A DNA stretch of 31,285 nt, from contig UREG01000016.1 of assembly GCA_900546795.1 (NCBI GenBank), forward strand, positions 1-31,285, written 5' to 3'. The stretch is from an uncultured Veillonellaceae bacterium (GTDB lineage: Bacteria; Bacillota; Negativicutes; Veillonellales; Megasphaeraceae). Positions within the stretch are counted from its first letter, which is position 1; every line of letters begins with the position of its first letter. The notes below the pieces were generated by a model. It saw only the letters and a list, made by a program, of their open reading frames with translations, ran no database searches and had not been told where the DNA came from. The position numbers and the translations under genes are program-made. Positions 1-9,390 of this stretch are shown here, one piece after another.

Positions 1-2232
1 ACCATGGCAGGCCTCGCAGCGGCCGCCCTTTACATTAAAGCTGAAGCGGCCTGGTTTATAGCCCCGAACCTTGGCTTCATTCGTCGTTGCAAAAAGGGCT
101 CGGATGAGATCAAAGGTTCCCGTATAGGTCGCCGGATTGGAACGAGGCGTCCTGCCGATCGGAGACTGATCAATATCGATGATCTTGTCTATAAATTCAG
201 CGCCGCGAATCGCTTTATGCGCGCCCGCTTTATGATAGGCTTTATACACCTGATTGGCCAAGCCTTTATACAGCACTTCGTTGACCAGCGTCGATTTGCC
301 GGAACCGGACACGCCGGTCACTACGGTCAGGGTGCCCAGAGGAATGCGGACGTCAATATTTTTTAGATTATTTTCTTTAGCGCCTATAATCTCAATGAAA
401 TTGCCATTTCCTTTGCGCCGTTCTTTTGGCAGGGGAATAAATTTCTTTCCGCTTAAATACTGACCGGTCATCGAGTCTTCTGCGGCCATAATATCCTGAG
501 CCGTTCCTTCGGCGATCACCTGCCCGCCCCGTTCGCCTGCGCCCGGCCCAATATCAATAATATGGTCGGCAGCAAACATGGTATCTTCGTCATGTTCCAC
601 TACAATAAGCGTATTGCCAAGATCCCGCAGATGTTCCAGCGTAGCCAGCAGCCTATTATTATCCCGCTGATGAAGTCCGATAGAAGGTTCGTCCAAAATA
701 TACAGCACCCCTACCAGCCCCGAGCCGATCTGCGTAGCCAGCCGTATGCGCTGCGCTTCGCCGCCGGACAGCGTTCCGGCTGCCCGAGACAGTGTCAGAT
801 AATCCAGCCCGACATCGTTTAAAAATCCCAGCCGCGCACTGATTTCTTTGATAATCTGTTCTGCGATCATCGCCTCTTTCGGCGGCAGAGTAAGGTTCTG
901 CATATACTCCAGACATTCTCCGATCGTCAAATCCGTCAGCTCTTTTATATTCTTTTCCCCGATTCGAATTGCCAGCACTTCCGGCCGCAGCCGAGTTCCA
1001 TGGCAGACTGCACAGTCTTTTGCGGTCATAAATTTCTCAAATTCTTCCCGCATCATATCGCTGGACGCTTCCGCATACCGCCGCCGTATCATGGGCAAGA
1101 TCCCTTCAAACGGCATGCAGTACTGCTTCACTTCACCTTTCATATTTTCATACGAAAAGATATATTCTTCTTCTCCGCTGCCATGCAGCACTTTTTCCTG
1201 CAGCGCTTCCGGCAGCTGTGAAAACGAATCACTCAGCTTATATTGATAGTGGGAAAGCATGCCTCCCAGCTGGCGCATATACCAGGAATCCGGGTTGGTG
1301 CTAAGCGCGCGCACCGCGCCATCGGCAAACGGTATCGTCCGATCCGGCATGACCAGATCCAAATCGATCTCCATCGTGCTTCCCAACCCGGTGCATGCAG
1401 GACATGCGCCGTACGGACTGTTGAACGAAAACATGCGCGGCTCTATTTCCGGTATGCTGATATGACAGTCCGGGCACGCAAAATACTGGCTGAACGTCAA
1501 TACTTCGTCCGCCCCCATATGCAGGATATGAACGATGCCGTCGCCCAGCCGCGCCGCAGTTTCCAAAGAGTCCGCCAAGCGGCTTTCCAGTCCTTCTTTA
1601 ATAACCAGCCGGTCCACCACAACATCGATCGTATGTTTTTTATTCTTTTCCAGATTGATTTCATCGGTGAGCAAATAGATTTCACCGTCGATGCGGACGC
1701 GGACAAACCCGTCTTTATGCAGTTTTTCCAGAACTTTTTTATGTTCCCCTTTCCGTCCGTCCACAACAGGGCCCATGACCATGATTTTCTCGCCGCTTCC
1801 CAATCCCATCACCGAATCGGTCATCTGCTCGATCGTCTGCTGCCGGATCGGCTTGCCGCATTTGGGACAGTATACACTTCCGGCCCGTGCATAAAGCAGG
1901 CGCAGATAATCATAGATTTCCGTTACCGTTCCCACTGTGGACCGCGGGTTTCGGCTCGTGGTTTTCTGATCGATAGAAATAGCCGGCGACAGCCCTTCGA
2001 TATAATCTACGTCCGGTTTATCCATCTGCCCTAAAAACTGCCGCGCATATGCCGACAGCGATTCGACATACCGCCGCTGCCCTTCTGCATAGATCGTATC
2101 AAATGCCAGGGAAGATTTTCCCGAGCCGCTGAGCCCGGTCAATACCACCAGCTTATCTCGGGGAATCACAACGTCGATATTTTTCAGATTATGCTGTCTG
2201 GCTCCTTTAATAATGATTTGCTGTTCTTTCAT
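1..2232 (-). CDS. uvrA: UvrABC system protein A, C-terminus cut by window edge
   Basis: UvrA is the damage-sensing ABC-type ATPase of nucleotide excision repair and loads UvrB on lesions. The 744 visible codons begin MKEQQIIIKGARQHNLKN. Walker A (TGLSGSGKS) is at about residues 32-40, and SIDQKTTSRNPRSTVGT is at about 86-102. A first zinc module has two Cys pairs (CPDC and CPAC). The window edge falls inside the second zinc module, right after FSFNVKGGRCEACHG. UvrA is usually about 940 residues, so roughly 200 residues (second signature motif and Walker B) lie outside the window. The ATG at 2232 has an adjacent GGAG that directly abuts the stop codon of the DUF1904 gene, so translation is probably coupled. 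It is the last gene of the uvrB-DUF1904-uvrA unit. No LexA-type operator was recognised. Identification is very secure. Confidence 0.97.
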   Translation of the reverse strand, partial: MKEQQIIIKGARQHNLKNIDVVIPRDKLVVLTGLSGSGKSSLAFDTIYAEGQRRYVESLSAYARQFLGQMDKPDVDYIEGLSPAISIDQKTTSRNPRSTVGTVTEIYDYLRLLYARAGSVYCPKCGKPIRQQTIEQMTDSVMGLGSGEKIMVMGPVVDGRKGEHKKVLEKLHKDGFVRVRIDGEIYLLTDEINLEKNKKHTIDVVVDRLVIKEGLESRLADSLETAARLGDGIVHILHMGADEVLTFSQYFACPDCHISIPEIEPRMFSFNSPYGACPACTGLGSTMEIDLDLVMPDRTIPFADGAVRALSTNPDSWYMRQLGGMLSHYQYKLSDSFSQLPEALQEKVLHGSGEEEYIFSYENMKGEVKQYCMPFEGILPMIRRRYAEASSDMMREEFEKFMTAKDCAVCHGTRLRPEVLAIRIGEKNIKELTDLTIGECLEYMQNLTLPPKEAMIAEQIIKEISARLGFLNDVGLDYLTLSRAAGTLSGGEAQRIRLATQIGSGLVGVLYILDEPSIGLHQRDNNRLLATLEHLRDLGNTLIVVEHDEDTMFAADHIIDIGPGAGERGGQVIAEGTAQDIMAAEDSMTGQYLSGKKFIPLPKERRKGNGNFIEIIGAKENNLKNIDVRIPLGTLTVVTGVSGSGKSTLVNEVLYKGLANQVYKAYHKAGAHKAIRGAEFIDKIIDIDQSPIGRTPRSNPATYTGTFDLIRALFATTNEAKVRGYKPGRFSFNVKGGRCEACHG

Positions 2233-2241
2233 TCGTACTCC

Positions 2242-2568
2242 TTAATAATGCTCGCCGTTTTCGTAATAATCCGGCTTGCCGATAAATGTAAAGAAAATCT
2301 CGATCTGTTCATAGCCAAATTCTCGGATCGCCTGCGTCATCGCAGCTGCCATGCGGTCCTTCACATCCTGCCCCCGGTCAAACATCTTCACTTCCACCAG
2401 CGGATACAAGGAAATATCTTCCCCATTTTGTATAAACTGCGCAGGAATATATTCATAGGTAAAATAAGACTCCGGCGTTCCGTCGATCTGTGCCAGTCCA
2501 GCGGTCAGCGTCCGGCTCATTTCTTTTATTTCTTCTTTTTTCATTCCTTTAACAATAATCTGCGGCAT
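2242..2568 (-). CDS. DUF1904 protein, tautomerase (MIF)-like fold
   Basis: This is a 108-residue protein starting MPQIIVKGMKKEEIKEMS. A Pro directly after the initiator Met, then a beta-strand and a helix, is what tautomerase-superfamily proteins show. DUF1904 members belong to that fold, and the N-terminal Pro could be catalytic after Met removal. No substrate is known to me. I chose the ATG at 2568 because GGAGGG sits 7 nt upstream; an in-frame upstream extension would run into uvrB without a ribosome site. The gene lies 34 nt after uvrB and 9 nt before uvrA on the same strand, so it is part of the repair operon. A role in repair is inference from position only. The family call rests on the N-terminal pattern and length. 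Confidence 0.8.
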   Translation of the reverse strand: MPQIIVKGMKKEEIKEMSRTLTAGLAQIDGTPESYFTYEYIPAQFIQNGEDISLYPLVEVKMFDRGQDVKDRMAAAMTQAIREFGYEQIEIFFTFIGKPDYYENGEHY

Positions 2569-2602
2569 AGTATGCCCTCCTTTTATTCTTATGTATGGCG
2601 TG

Positions 2603-4735
2603 TTATCGTTTTGTTTTCTTTGCTTCCCCATCAGCCCAGCGCTGACGAAGTTCTCCCAGCCGGTCCCGCAGCACGGCGGCCCGTTCAAATTCAAGCTGCT
2701 TTGCCGCTTCCCGCATTTCTTTTTCCGTTGCGGTAATCAGCGCATGCAGCGTTTCCCGATCCATCGCAGCCGGCTCGGCCTGTCTTTCGGCAGCCTCGGC
2801 ACGCGGTTCCTTTTTTTCCTGCGCCGGTGCGGCTGCAGATTTTTTCTTCCGCTCTTTTTTGCCGTATGCTTTATTTTCTTCCGCCGCTTCGTCCATTTTG
2901 GTGAGCTCGATCAAATCGGTCACTTTCTTTTCAATGGATTTAGGCACAATGTGATGTTCTTTATTGTATGATTCCTGAATATGGCGGCGCCGTTCCGTCT
3001 CTTCGATTGCCCGTTCCATCGATCCGGTTATCCGGTCTGCATACATGATAACTTTCCCATTCACATTCCGCGCCGCCCGGCCTATCGTCTGAATCAGCGA
3101 ACGGTCGGAACGAAGGAACCCTTCTTTATCGGCGTCCAGGATCGCTACCAGCGATACTTCCGGCATATCCAGCCCTTCCCGCAGCAAATTGATCCCTACC
3201 AGTACGTCAAATACTCCGGCCCGCAGGTCGCGAATGATGTCCGCACGTTCAATCGTAGCGATATCGGAATGGAGATACCGCACGCGGATGCCGATTTCCC
3301 GCAGAAAATCCGTTAAGTCTTCCGCCATTTTTTTCGTCAGCGTCGTGACCAGCACCCGTTCCTCTTTTTCGATACGCAGCCGGATCTCGCCGAGCAGATC
3401 GTCCATCTGCCCTTTGATCGGCCGCACTTCGATTTCAGGATCCAACAGCCCCGTCGGCCGAATGATTTGTTCCGCCATATTCGTCTGCGCTTCCATTTCA
3501 TAATCGCCCGGCGTCGCGCTCACATACACGATCTGGTTGATCCGTTCTACAAATTCTTCGAATTTAAGCGGCCGGTTGTCCAAAGCCGACGGCAGCCGGA
3601 ATCCATATTCTATCAAGGCTTCTTTCCGCGACCGGTCTCCGGCATACATGGCACGCAGCTGCGGCAGGGTAACATGCGATTCATCGATAAGAATCATAAA
3701 GTCTTCCGGGAAATAATCGATCAGCGTATACGGCGCTTCGCCTGCGCTGCGGCCGGATAAATGGCGGGAATAGTTCTCGATGCCGGAACAATATCCCATT
3801 TCCTGCATCATTTCTATATCATACCGAGTCCGCTGTTCCAATCGCTGCGCTTCGAGCAGCCGGCCTTCACTTTTCAGGAACCGCAGCCGTTCTTCCAGCT
3901 CCCGTTCAATTCGCTCCACTGCCAGCGCCAGCTTTTCTTCTGTCGTAACATAATGGCTCGCCGGATAGACGGCAATGTGTTTTCTTTCTGCAACGACCTC
4001 GCCGGTGATCGTGTCGATTTCCGTCAGCCGATCGATTTCATCGCCAAAAAGCTCTACCCGAATGATTTTATTGGTAAACGCTGCCGGAAAAATCTCTATC
4101 GTATCGCCCTGCACCCGGAACGTTCCCCGCACCAGATTCATATCGTTTCGTGTATATTGGATATCTACCAGCTTACGCACGATTTCATCCCGCTCTTTGG
4201 TCTGTCCCATCCGCAGCGACAGCACCAGTTCGCTGTAATCTTCCGGATCGCCCAACCCATAGATGCAGGAAACCGAAGCGACAATGATCACATCCCGCCG
4301 CTCAAACAGACTCATCGTCGCAGAGTGGCGCAGTTTATCTATTTCGTCATTGATCGCCGCGTCTTTTTCTATATAGGTATCCGTCTGCGCAATATAGGCC
4401 TCCGGCTGATAGTAATCATAATAACTCACAAAATATTCTACTGCATTATTAGGAAAAAACTGTTTGAATTCACTGGTCAGCTGTGCCGCCAACGTTTTAT
4501 TATGCGCAATGATAAGCGTCGGTTTCTGGACCGCTTCAATCAGCTTCGCCATCGTATAGGTCTTTCCCGTTCCCGTAGCGCCTAACAATACCTGCGCCCA
4601 GTGTCCGTCCTGAATGCCTTTTGCCAGCGATGCAATAGCCTTAGGCTGGTCCCCCATCGGCTCATACGGCGCTTCTACCCGAAACGGCGTCGACGCATCA
4701 TAATACTTTTTGTCAATATGAGAAGAGATCCCCAT
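2603..4735 (-). CDS. uvrB: UvrABC system protein B (excinuclease subunit, helicase-like)
   Basis: UvrB receives DNA from UvrA, verifies the lesion with its beta-hairpin and recruits UvrC. The 710-residue protein shows Walker A GATGTGKTYT at about 52-61, the beta-hairpin region YYDYYQPEAYI at about 105-115, a LIDESHVTLPQ DEAD-like motif near 350, and helicase motifs GINLLREGLDMPEV and QTIGRAARN. A C-terminal UVR motif (EKEMREAAKQLEFERAAVLRD) binds UvrC and UvrA. A Lys/Ala/Glu-rich linker of about 50 residues precedes the UVR motif. The N-terminus is about 15 residues longer than common UvrB starts, but the ATG at 4735 has a clear AAAGGAGG. It heads the uvrB-DUF1904-uvrA operon, with its own promoter and a terminator separating it from the gene upstream. 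Confidence 0.98.
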   Translation of the reverse strand: MGISSHIDKKYYDASTPFRVEAPYEPMGDQPKAIASLAKGIQDGHWAQVLLGATGTGKTYTMAKLIEAVQKPTLIIAHNKTLAAQLTSEFKQFFPNNAVEYFVSYYDYYQPEAYIAQTDTYIEKDAAINDEIDKLRHSATMSLFERRDVIIVASVSCIYGLGDPEDYSELVLSLRMGQTKERDEIVRKLVDIQYTRNDMNLVRGTFRVQGDTIEIFPAAFTNKIIRVELFGDEIDRLTEIDTITGEVVAERKHIAVYPASHYVTTEEKLALAVERIERELEERLRFLKSEGRLLEAQRLEQRTRYDIEMMQEMGYCSGIENYSRHLSGRSAGEAPYTLIDYFPEDFMILIDESHVTLPQLRAMYAGDRSRKEALIEYGFRLPSALDNRPLKFEEFVERINQIVYVSATPGDYEMEAQTNMAEQIIRPTGLLDPEIEVRPIKGQMDDLLGEIRLRIEKEERVLVTTLTKKMAEDLTDFLREIGIRVRYLHSDIATIERADIIRDLRAGVFDVLVGINLLREGLDMPEVSLVAILDADKEGFLRSDRSLIQTIGRAARNVNGKVIMYADRITGSMERAIEETERRRHIQESYNKEHHIVPKSIEKKVTDLIELTKMDEAAEENKAYGKKERKKKSAAAPAQEKKEPRAEAAERQAEPAAMDRETLHALITATEKEMREAAKQLEFERAAVLRDRLGELRQRWADGEAKKTKR

Positions 4736-4770
4736 GGCAAGCCTCCTTTCTTGTCTGTCAAAGCATGATT

Positions 4771-4781
4771 ATTATATCATA
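4771..4781 (-). promoter_or_regulatory. Extended -10 promoter for the uvrB operon
   Basis: On the minus strand the sequence TATGATATAAT gives a perfect -10 (TATAAT) with a TG extension 1 nt away. It lies about 36 nt upstream of the uvrB ATG and downstream of the preceding terminator. No good -35 box is seen, as is usual for extended -10 promoters. No SOS operator could be recognised. Confidence 0.5.
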
Positions 4782-4815
4782 CCTTTTCGCAGGTATATAG
4801 AGATATATTCATCAG

Positions 4816-4850
4816 AAAACGCCTCCCGGCAAGCCGGGAGACGCGTTTTT
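4816..4850 (-). terminator. Intrinsic terminator after the activase gene
   Basis: A GC-rich stem (CTCCCGGC/GCCGGGAG, 2-nt loop) is extended by AAAACGC/GCGTTTT arms. It sits just past the stop codon of the activase gene and before the uvrB promoter. Both strands have a T tract, so it may also block antisense transcription. Confidence 0.75.
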
Positions 4851-4855
4851 AGCGG

Positions 4856-7800
4856 TTATGAAATTTTATCGCTGACTGCAGAAAGGGGAAACGAGGCAGC
4901 TTCGGTGCTGTGTGCGGTCTTTTCCGGTTTCGCTTCCGTTCCGGCAGCAATCCGCTCTTTCGCCACGGCGATCATCAATTTGATCCGATTCAGCTGATTC
5001 ACTTCGCTGATTCCGGCGTCACAGTCCATCGCCATGATATTGGCATTCTCATGAGCCCGCATCAATTCCCGTATCATGCCTTTCCCGGTAATATGATTCG
5101 GCAAACAGCCGAACGGCTGCAGGCAAATAATATTTTCCACGCCATCTTGAAGCAGCTTTTCCATTTCGCCGGTCAGGAACCAGCCTTCCCCCGCCATATT
5201 TCCCAAAGAAGCGTGCGGCTTTGTCAGCGCGGCCATTTCTTGTATACTGCGCGGCGGCGTAAATCGCCGGCTCTTTCGGAACGCACTGCACATAGGCCGG
5301 CGCAGCCATTCCAATCCTTGTATAAATATTTCAGCTTTTACTTTATCAAACCAGCTCCCATCGAGCAGCTCATAGTGAACGATAGGATCGTAAGCCAGAT
5401 ACAAAATAAAATCGGTCAAGTCCGGCATCACCACTTCCGCGCCTCCTTCTGCCAGCACTTCTTCCAGACGGTTATTTGCCGTAGGATGATATTTTACCAG
5501 TATCTCGCCTACAATGCCGACTTTCGGCTTGCGCAGCCCGGCTTGGAGCGGAAGTTCATCAAATTCTTTTACAGCCTGCCGGATCGTGCGGCAGAACGTC
5601 CGATAACTGCCATGGGCAATCTCTTCCATAAAAATAGTCCGCCACTTTTCATATAAATGATTCGCAGCTCCCGCTTCCTGTTCGTATGGCCGCACCCGAT
5701 GGATCATCTTTGTCAGCACATCGGCATATATAATCGATTTTGCTATATCGAGCCATGCGCCGGCCGGCAGCTTAAATCCGTCCGTCTCTTTTCCCACGCA
5801 CGCAAATACCGGCACCTGACCATACCCGGCATATTCCAGCGCTTTTCTGGTCAGGTTCAGATAATTCGTCGCCCGGCAGGCGCCGCATGTCTGAAACAGC
5901 ATGACAGACGTATGCTGCACGTCATACTGCCCGGATTGCAGGGCTTTGAGCAGCTGCCCTATCACCAAAATAGCAGGATAGCACATATCGTTATGTACAT
6001 ACCGCAAGCCTAAATCGATATCTTCCTGATCCGGCAGCGGCGGAATCACCAGATCCATTCCCGATTTCCGGCATGCACATTGAATAAATTCAAAATGTCT
6101 CGGCGACATCTGCGGCGCTAAAATGGTATGCTGCGTCTGATGCTGCCGTTTAAAATGCGCCCGCGGTCTCTCCGCTCGCTCTTCCCGGCCCTGTGAAATC
6201 CCATATCTCCAGGCAGCCAGCAGCGACCGAATCCGTATTCTGGCCGCCCCCAAGTTGCTGACTTCATCCAGTTTTATCAGCGTATACATATCGCCGTGCC
6301 GTTCCAATATCTCCCGCACCTGCCCCGAGGTAATCGCATCTAAGCCGCAGCCGAAGGAACTCAGCTGCACCAGCTTCATGTCCGGCTGCCGCGCGGCATA
6401 ATTAGCCGCATGATAGAGCCGGGCATGGTAACTCCATTGATTTACAATGGACAGCTCCTCTTCCGGGCAAGCCAACGAATACAACGCGTCTTCCGACACA
6501 ACCGCCGCACCGTATTCCCGTATCATTTCAGGAATGCCGTGATTGATTTCCGGATCTATATGATAAGGTCTGCCGGCCAGCACGATGACAGGCAGCTTCT
6601 CTTTTGCCGCCGTTTCGAGTATATGTGCGCCGTATTCCCGCACATCCTGCTTATATTTCCGAATTGCTTCATAACCGGCATCGACAGCCCGGCGGCACGC
6701 AGCGCGCCCGATGACCAGCGGTTCCAGTTCCTCTGCCAGCCGCCGTACAAGAGCTTTGCGGTCCTTCATCGGCAGAAACGGCTGGATAAAGGGAATCTGT
6801 TTCTGCCGCAGAATATCCATATTCGCCCGTATATTTTCTGCATACGAAGCCACGATCGGACAGTTGTAATGATTGTCCAGCCCGCGCCCATCTTCTTCCA
6901 GGGTATAAGGAAGGCACGGATAAAAAATCAGATCGATATCCTTTTCCGCCAAATCTGCAATATGTCCATGCACCAGCTTGCCCGGATAACAGAGGGAGTC
7001 CGAAGCAATCGTAGACATGCCTTTTGCATACAAGGCCGCCGCAGAATGGCCGGAAAGGACGGTTTCATATCCCAGAGATGCAAAAAAAGCGTTCCAGAAG
7101 GGAAAGTCTTCATACATATTAAGGACGCGGGGAATTCCGACCCGCCCTTTTACCGGTTCGGCAGGCCGTATGGGCGCAAATACCCGCTGATATTTATAGG
7201 CATATAGATTCAGTTCTTTTTGTTTCCCTGCGTTTTGCCGGCCAATACCGCGTTCACAACGATTTCCCGTCGCATATCGGCTGCCGTCCGGGAAGATCTG
7301 CGCCGTGATCAGGCAGGCATTCCCGCAGCCTCGGCATCGATAGGTTTTTCTCTCTGCGAAAAATGTCCGCAGCTCGTCTTTTGTCAGGATAGCGGACTTC
7401 GTTTGCCCCCGCTCTTTTCCCAGCAGCGCCATGCCGTAGGCGCCCATGAGCCCGGCAATATCCGGCCGGATCACTTCTTTTTGCAGCAGCAGCTCCATCG
7501 CTCTAAGCACCGCGTCATTATAAAAAGTACCGCCCTGAACAACGATATGTCCGCCCAATTCCGCCGTGTCTTTGACCTGCATTACTTTAAACAGCGCGTT
7601 TTTGATGACCGATATCGCAATGCCTGCCGAGATATCGCTCACGGAAGCCCCTTCTTTCTGCGCCTGCTTTACCCGGGAGTTCATAAACACCGTACACCGG
7701 GTGCCCAAGTCTACCGGCGACTGAGAAAGCAGCCCTTTTTCGGCAAAAGCCCCCACGTCCATATGCAGTCCCTGGGCAAAGTTTTGAATAAACGATCCGC

Positions 7801-9142
7801 AGCCGGCAGAACACGCTTCATTTAAAATAACCTGTCCAATATGTCCGTTGCGGACATAAAAGCATTTCATATCCTGACCGCCAATATCCAGCACACAAGA
7901 TACTTCCGGACAAAATTCCCGCGCCGCCCGCAAATGAGCAAACGTTTCCACTTCGCCAAAATCGGCTCGAACCGCGGCTTTTACTAAGTGTTCCCCATAG
8001 CCCGTCGTCCCGGCCGACGCAATATATGCCCCTTGAGGCATCGCATCATATAACGCGCGCAGTCCTTCCAGCACCGTTTCCAAAGGAACGCCGTGATTGC
8101 TGCTGTAGGAGGAATACAAAATTTCGCCATCTTGCCCGACTGCCGCCAGCTTCGTTGTCGTCGAACCTGCGTCGATCCCAAGATATATCGGTCCTTCATA
8201 GTCTGCCAGACTTCCTTTTCTTACCTGGCTGCGGCTGTGCCGCTTTTTAAACGATTCATATTCTTTCTGATTGGCAAACAGGGTAAATGCCGCCGGCTTC
8301 TTTGTCTGCCGGCTTGCAGCGTATCCGTCCAGACGCTCCGCCAAATCTTTATAGAACATCCTTTCATCCGAAGCGCTGATTGCCGCTCCCATAGCAACAA
8401 AATAGCAGCCGTCTTTTTCCTGCACTTGGTGTTCCGGCGCAATATGCAGCGTCTCGATAAACCGCTTCTTCAGCTCCGGCAAAAAATGAAGCGGGCCGCC
8501 TAAAAAGGCGATATTCCCCTCTACCGGCCGCCCCTGCGCCAAGTTGCCGATCGTCTGATTCACGACTGCCTGAAAAATAGACAGGGCTATATCCTCATTG
8601 GAGACACCGTCGTTCAGCAGGGCCTGCACATCGGTTTTCGCAAACACACCGCAGCGGGAAGCGATCGTATATATCTGCCGCCCTTTTGCCGCCAGCGCAT
8701 TCAGCCCTGCCGCGTCCGTATTGAGCAGCGCCGCCATATGATCGATAAACGAACCGGTACCGCCGGCACAAACGCCGTTCATTCGCTGTTCCGGCGCCAT
8801 TCCATAATAAGTGATCTTAGCGTCTTCGCCGCCAAGCTCGATCGCTGCATCGGTCTGCGGTATCCAGTATTTAACTGCGTTGGCACAAGCAATCACCTCC
8901 TGGACAAACGGCAATCCCAAAGCCTCTGCCGCACCCATGCCGGCAGATCCGGTCACAGCACAGACAAACGGCCGATCCTCCAAAACCGCTTCCATCTCCC
9001 GAATATTTTTCTGCATAGCCGCATATATTTCCGACAAATGCCGCATATATCTTTTACAGATGATCCGATCCTTCTCGTCTAAGACAACAAACTTTATCGT
9101 TGTCGAACCGATATCAATCCCAAGCTTATATGATTTCTCCAT
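4856..9142 (-). CDS. Fused double activase / 2-hydroxyacyl-CoA dehydratase-like protein
   Basis: This is a 1428-residue relative of the ATP-driven electron-injecting activases (HgdC type) of 2-hydroxyacyl-CoA dehydratases, fused to dehydratase-like regions. There are two ASKHA ATPase modules. Module one starts GIDIGSTTIKFVVLDE (about 8-23) and has Cys in NGVCAGGTGSF (about 125) and SRCGVFAKTDVQ (about 164). Module two starts YLGIDAGSTTTKLAAV (about 320) and has Cys in NEACSAGCGSF (about 444) and GTRCTVFMNSR (about 483). Each module therefore keeps the two Cys that bind the [4Fe-4S] cluster at an HgdC dimer interface. A Cys-rich knot (YRCRGCGNAC...NRCERG, about 602-630) leads into a DUF2229-like region (VGIPRVLNMYEDFPFW) and a C-terminal HGD-D-like region. 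I chose the ATG at 9142 because AGGGGTGA is suitably spaced; a GTG 9 nt upstream has its ribosome site too close. The natural substrate is unknown. The gene is monocistronic. Confidence 0.88.
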   Translation of the reverse strand: MEKSYKLGIDIGSTTIKFVVLDEKDRIICKRYMRHLSEIYAAMQKNIREMEAVLEDRPFVCAVTGSAGMGAAEALGLPFVQEVIACANAVKYWIPQTDAAIELGGEDAKITYYGMAPEQRMNGVCAGGTGSFIDHMAALLNTDAAGLNALAAKGRQIYTIASRCGVFAKTDVQALLNDGVSNEDIALSIFQAVVNQTIGNLAQGRPVEGNIAFLGGPLHFLPELKKRFIETLHIAPEHQVQEKDGCYFVAMGAAISASDERMFYKDLAERLDGYAASRQTKKPAAFTLFANQKEYESFKKRHSRSQVRKGSLADYEGPIYLGIDAGSTTTKLAAVGQDGEILYSSYSSNHGVPLETVLEGLRALYDAMPQGAYIASAGTTGYGEHLVKAAVRADFGEVETFAHLRAAREFCPEVSCVLDIGGQDMKCFYVRNGHIGQVILNEACSAGCGSFIQNFAQGLHMDVGAFAEKGLLSQSPVDLGTRCTVFMNSRVKQAQKEGASVSDISAGIAISVIKNALFKVMQVKDTAELGGHIVVQGGTFYNDAVLRAMELLLQKEVIRPDIAGLMGAYGMALLGKERGQTKSAILTKDELRTFFAERKTYRCRGCGNACLITAQIFPDGSRYATGNRCERGIGRQNAGKQKELNLYAYKYQRVFAPIRPAEPVKGRVGIPRVLNMYEDFPFWNAFFASLGYETVLSGHSAAALYAKGMSTIASDSLCYPGKLVHGHIADLAEKDIDLIFYPCLPYTLEEDGRGLDNHYNCPIVASYAENIRANMDILRQKQIPFIQPFLPMKDRKALVRRLAEELEPLVIGRAACRRAVDAGYEAIRKYKQDVREYGAHILETAAKEKLPVIVLAGRPYHIDPEINHGIPEMIREYGAAVVSEDALYSLACPEEELSIVNQWSYHARLYHAANYAARQPDMKLVQLSSFGCGLDAITSGQVREILERHGDMYTLIKLDEVSNLGAARIRIRSLLAAWRYGISQGREERAERPRAHFKRQHQTQHTILAPQMSPRHFEFIQCACRKSGMDLVIPPLPDQEDIDLGLRYVHNDMCYPAILVIGQLLKALQSGQYDVQHTSVMLFQTCGACRATNYLNLTRKALEYAGYGQVPVFACVGKETDGFKLPAGAWLDIAKSIIYADVLTKMIHRVRPYEQEAGAANHLYEKWRTIFMEEIAHGSYRTFCRTIRQAVKEFDELPLQAGLRKPKVGIVGEILVKYHPTANNRLEEVLAEGGAEVVMPDLTDFILYLAYDPIVHYELLDGSWFDKVKAEIFIQGLEWLRRPMCSAFRKSRRFTPPRSIQEMAALTKPHASLGNMAGEGWFLTGEMEKLLQDGVENIICLQPFGCLPNHITGKGMIRELMRAHENANIMAMDCDAGISEVNQLNRIKLMIAVAKERIAAGTEAKPEKTAHSTEAASFPLSAVSDKIS

Positions 9143-9334
9143 ACTGCTCACCCCTGCTCAATCCCATGCCGCAATTGATCCATCCTATAAATTTCCCATA
9201 CTTTCTTTAGAAATTTTAGAATTTTTTTGCTTTTTACATTTTACCCCTTTTTTTATTCCTTCGCTAATAAAATTTACTCCTTTTATTCTTTTTTGCAGAA
9301 AATGTCTGCTCCCTGCGGTCACTCCGTTGCTGCA

Positions 9335-9370
9335 CAAAAAAAGAAGCGCACAGCCACCTGCACACTTCTT
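9335..9370 (-). terminator. Intrinsic terminator of the divIVA operon
   Basis: A 13-bp stem (AAGAAGTGTGCAG / CTGTGCGCTTCTT, with G-U pairs) has a GTGG loop and is followed on the minus strand by seven T residues. It lies 20 nt after the divIVA stop. The 190 nt from here to the activase start are AT-rich; I see no convincing gene or promoter there. Confidence 0.82.
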
Positions 9371-9390
9371 TTGCTTCAACGATGAAATTC

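Noticed and set aside
1243..2034. 263-codon plus-strand open frame
   Set aside because: It lies wholly antisense to uvrA, whose conserved motifs fix the real strand. The product is His/Arg-rich without motifs and has no ribosome site.
3761..4585. 274-codon plus-strand open frame
   Set aside because: It is antisense to conserved uvrB coding sequence and has a composition typical of a shadow frame.
6410..7207. 265-codon plus-strand open frame
   Set aside because: It is antisense to the activase gene, with no recognisable domain.
9185..9379. 64-codon minus-strand frame between divIVA and the activase gene
   Set aside because: It begins inside the divIVA terminator and is low-complexity Lys-rich; no ribosome site precedes it.
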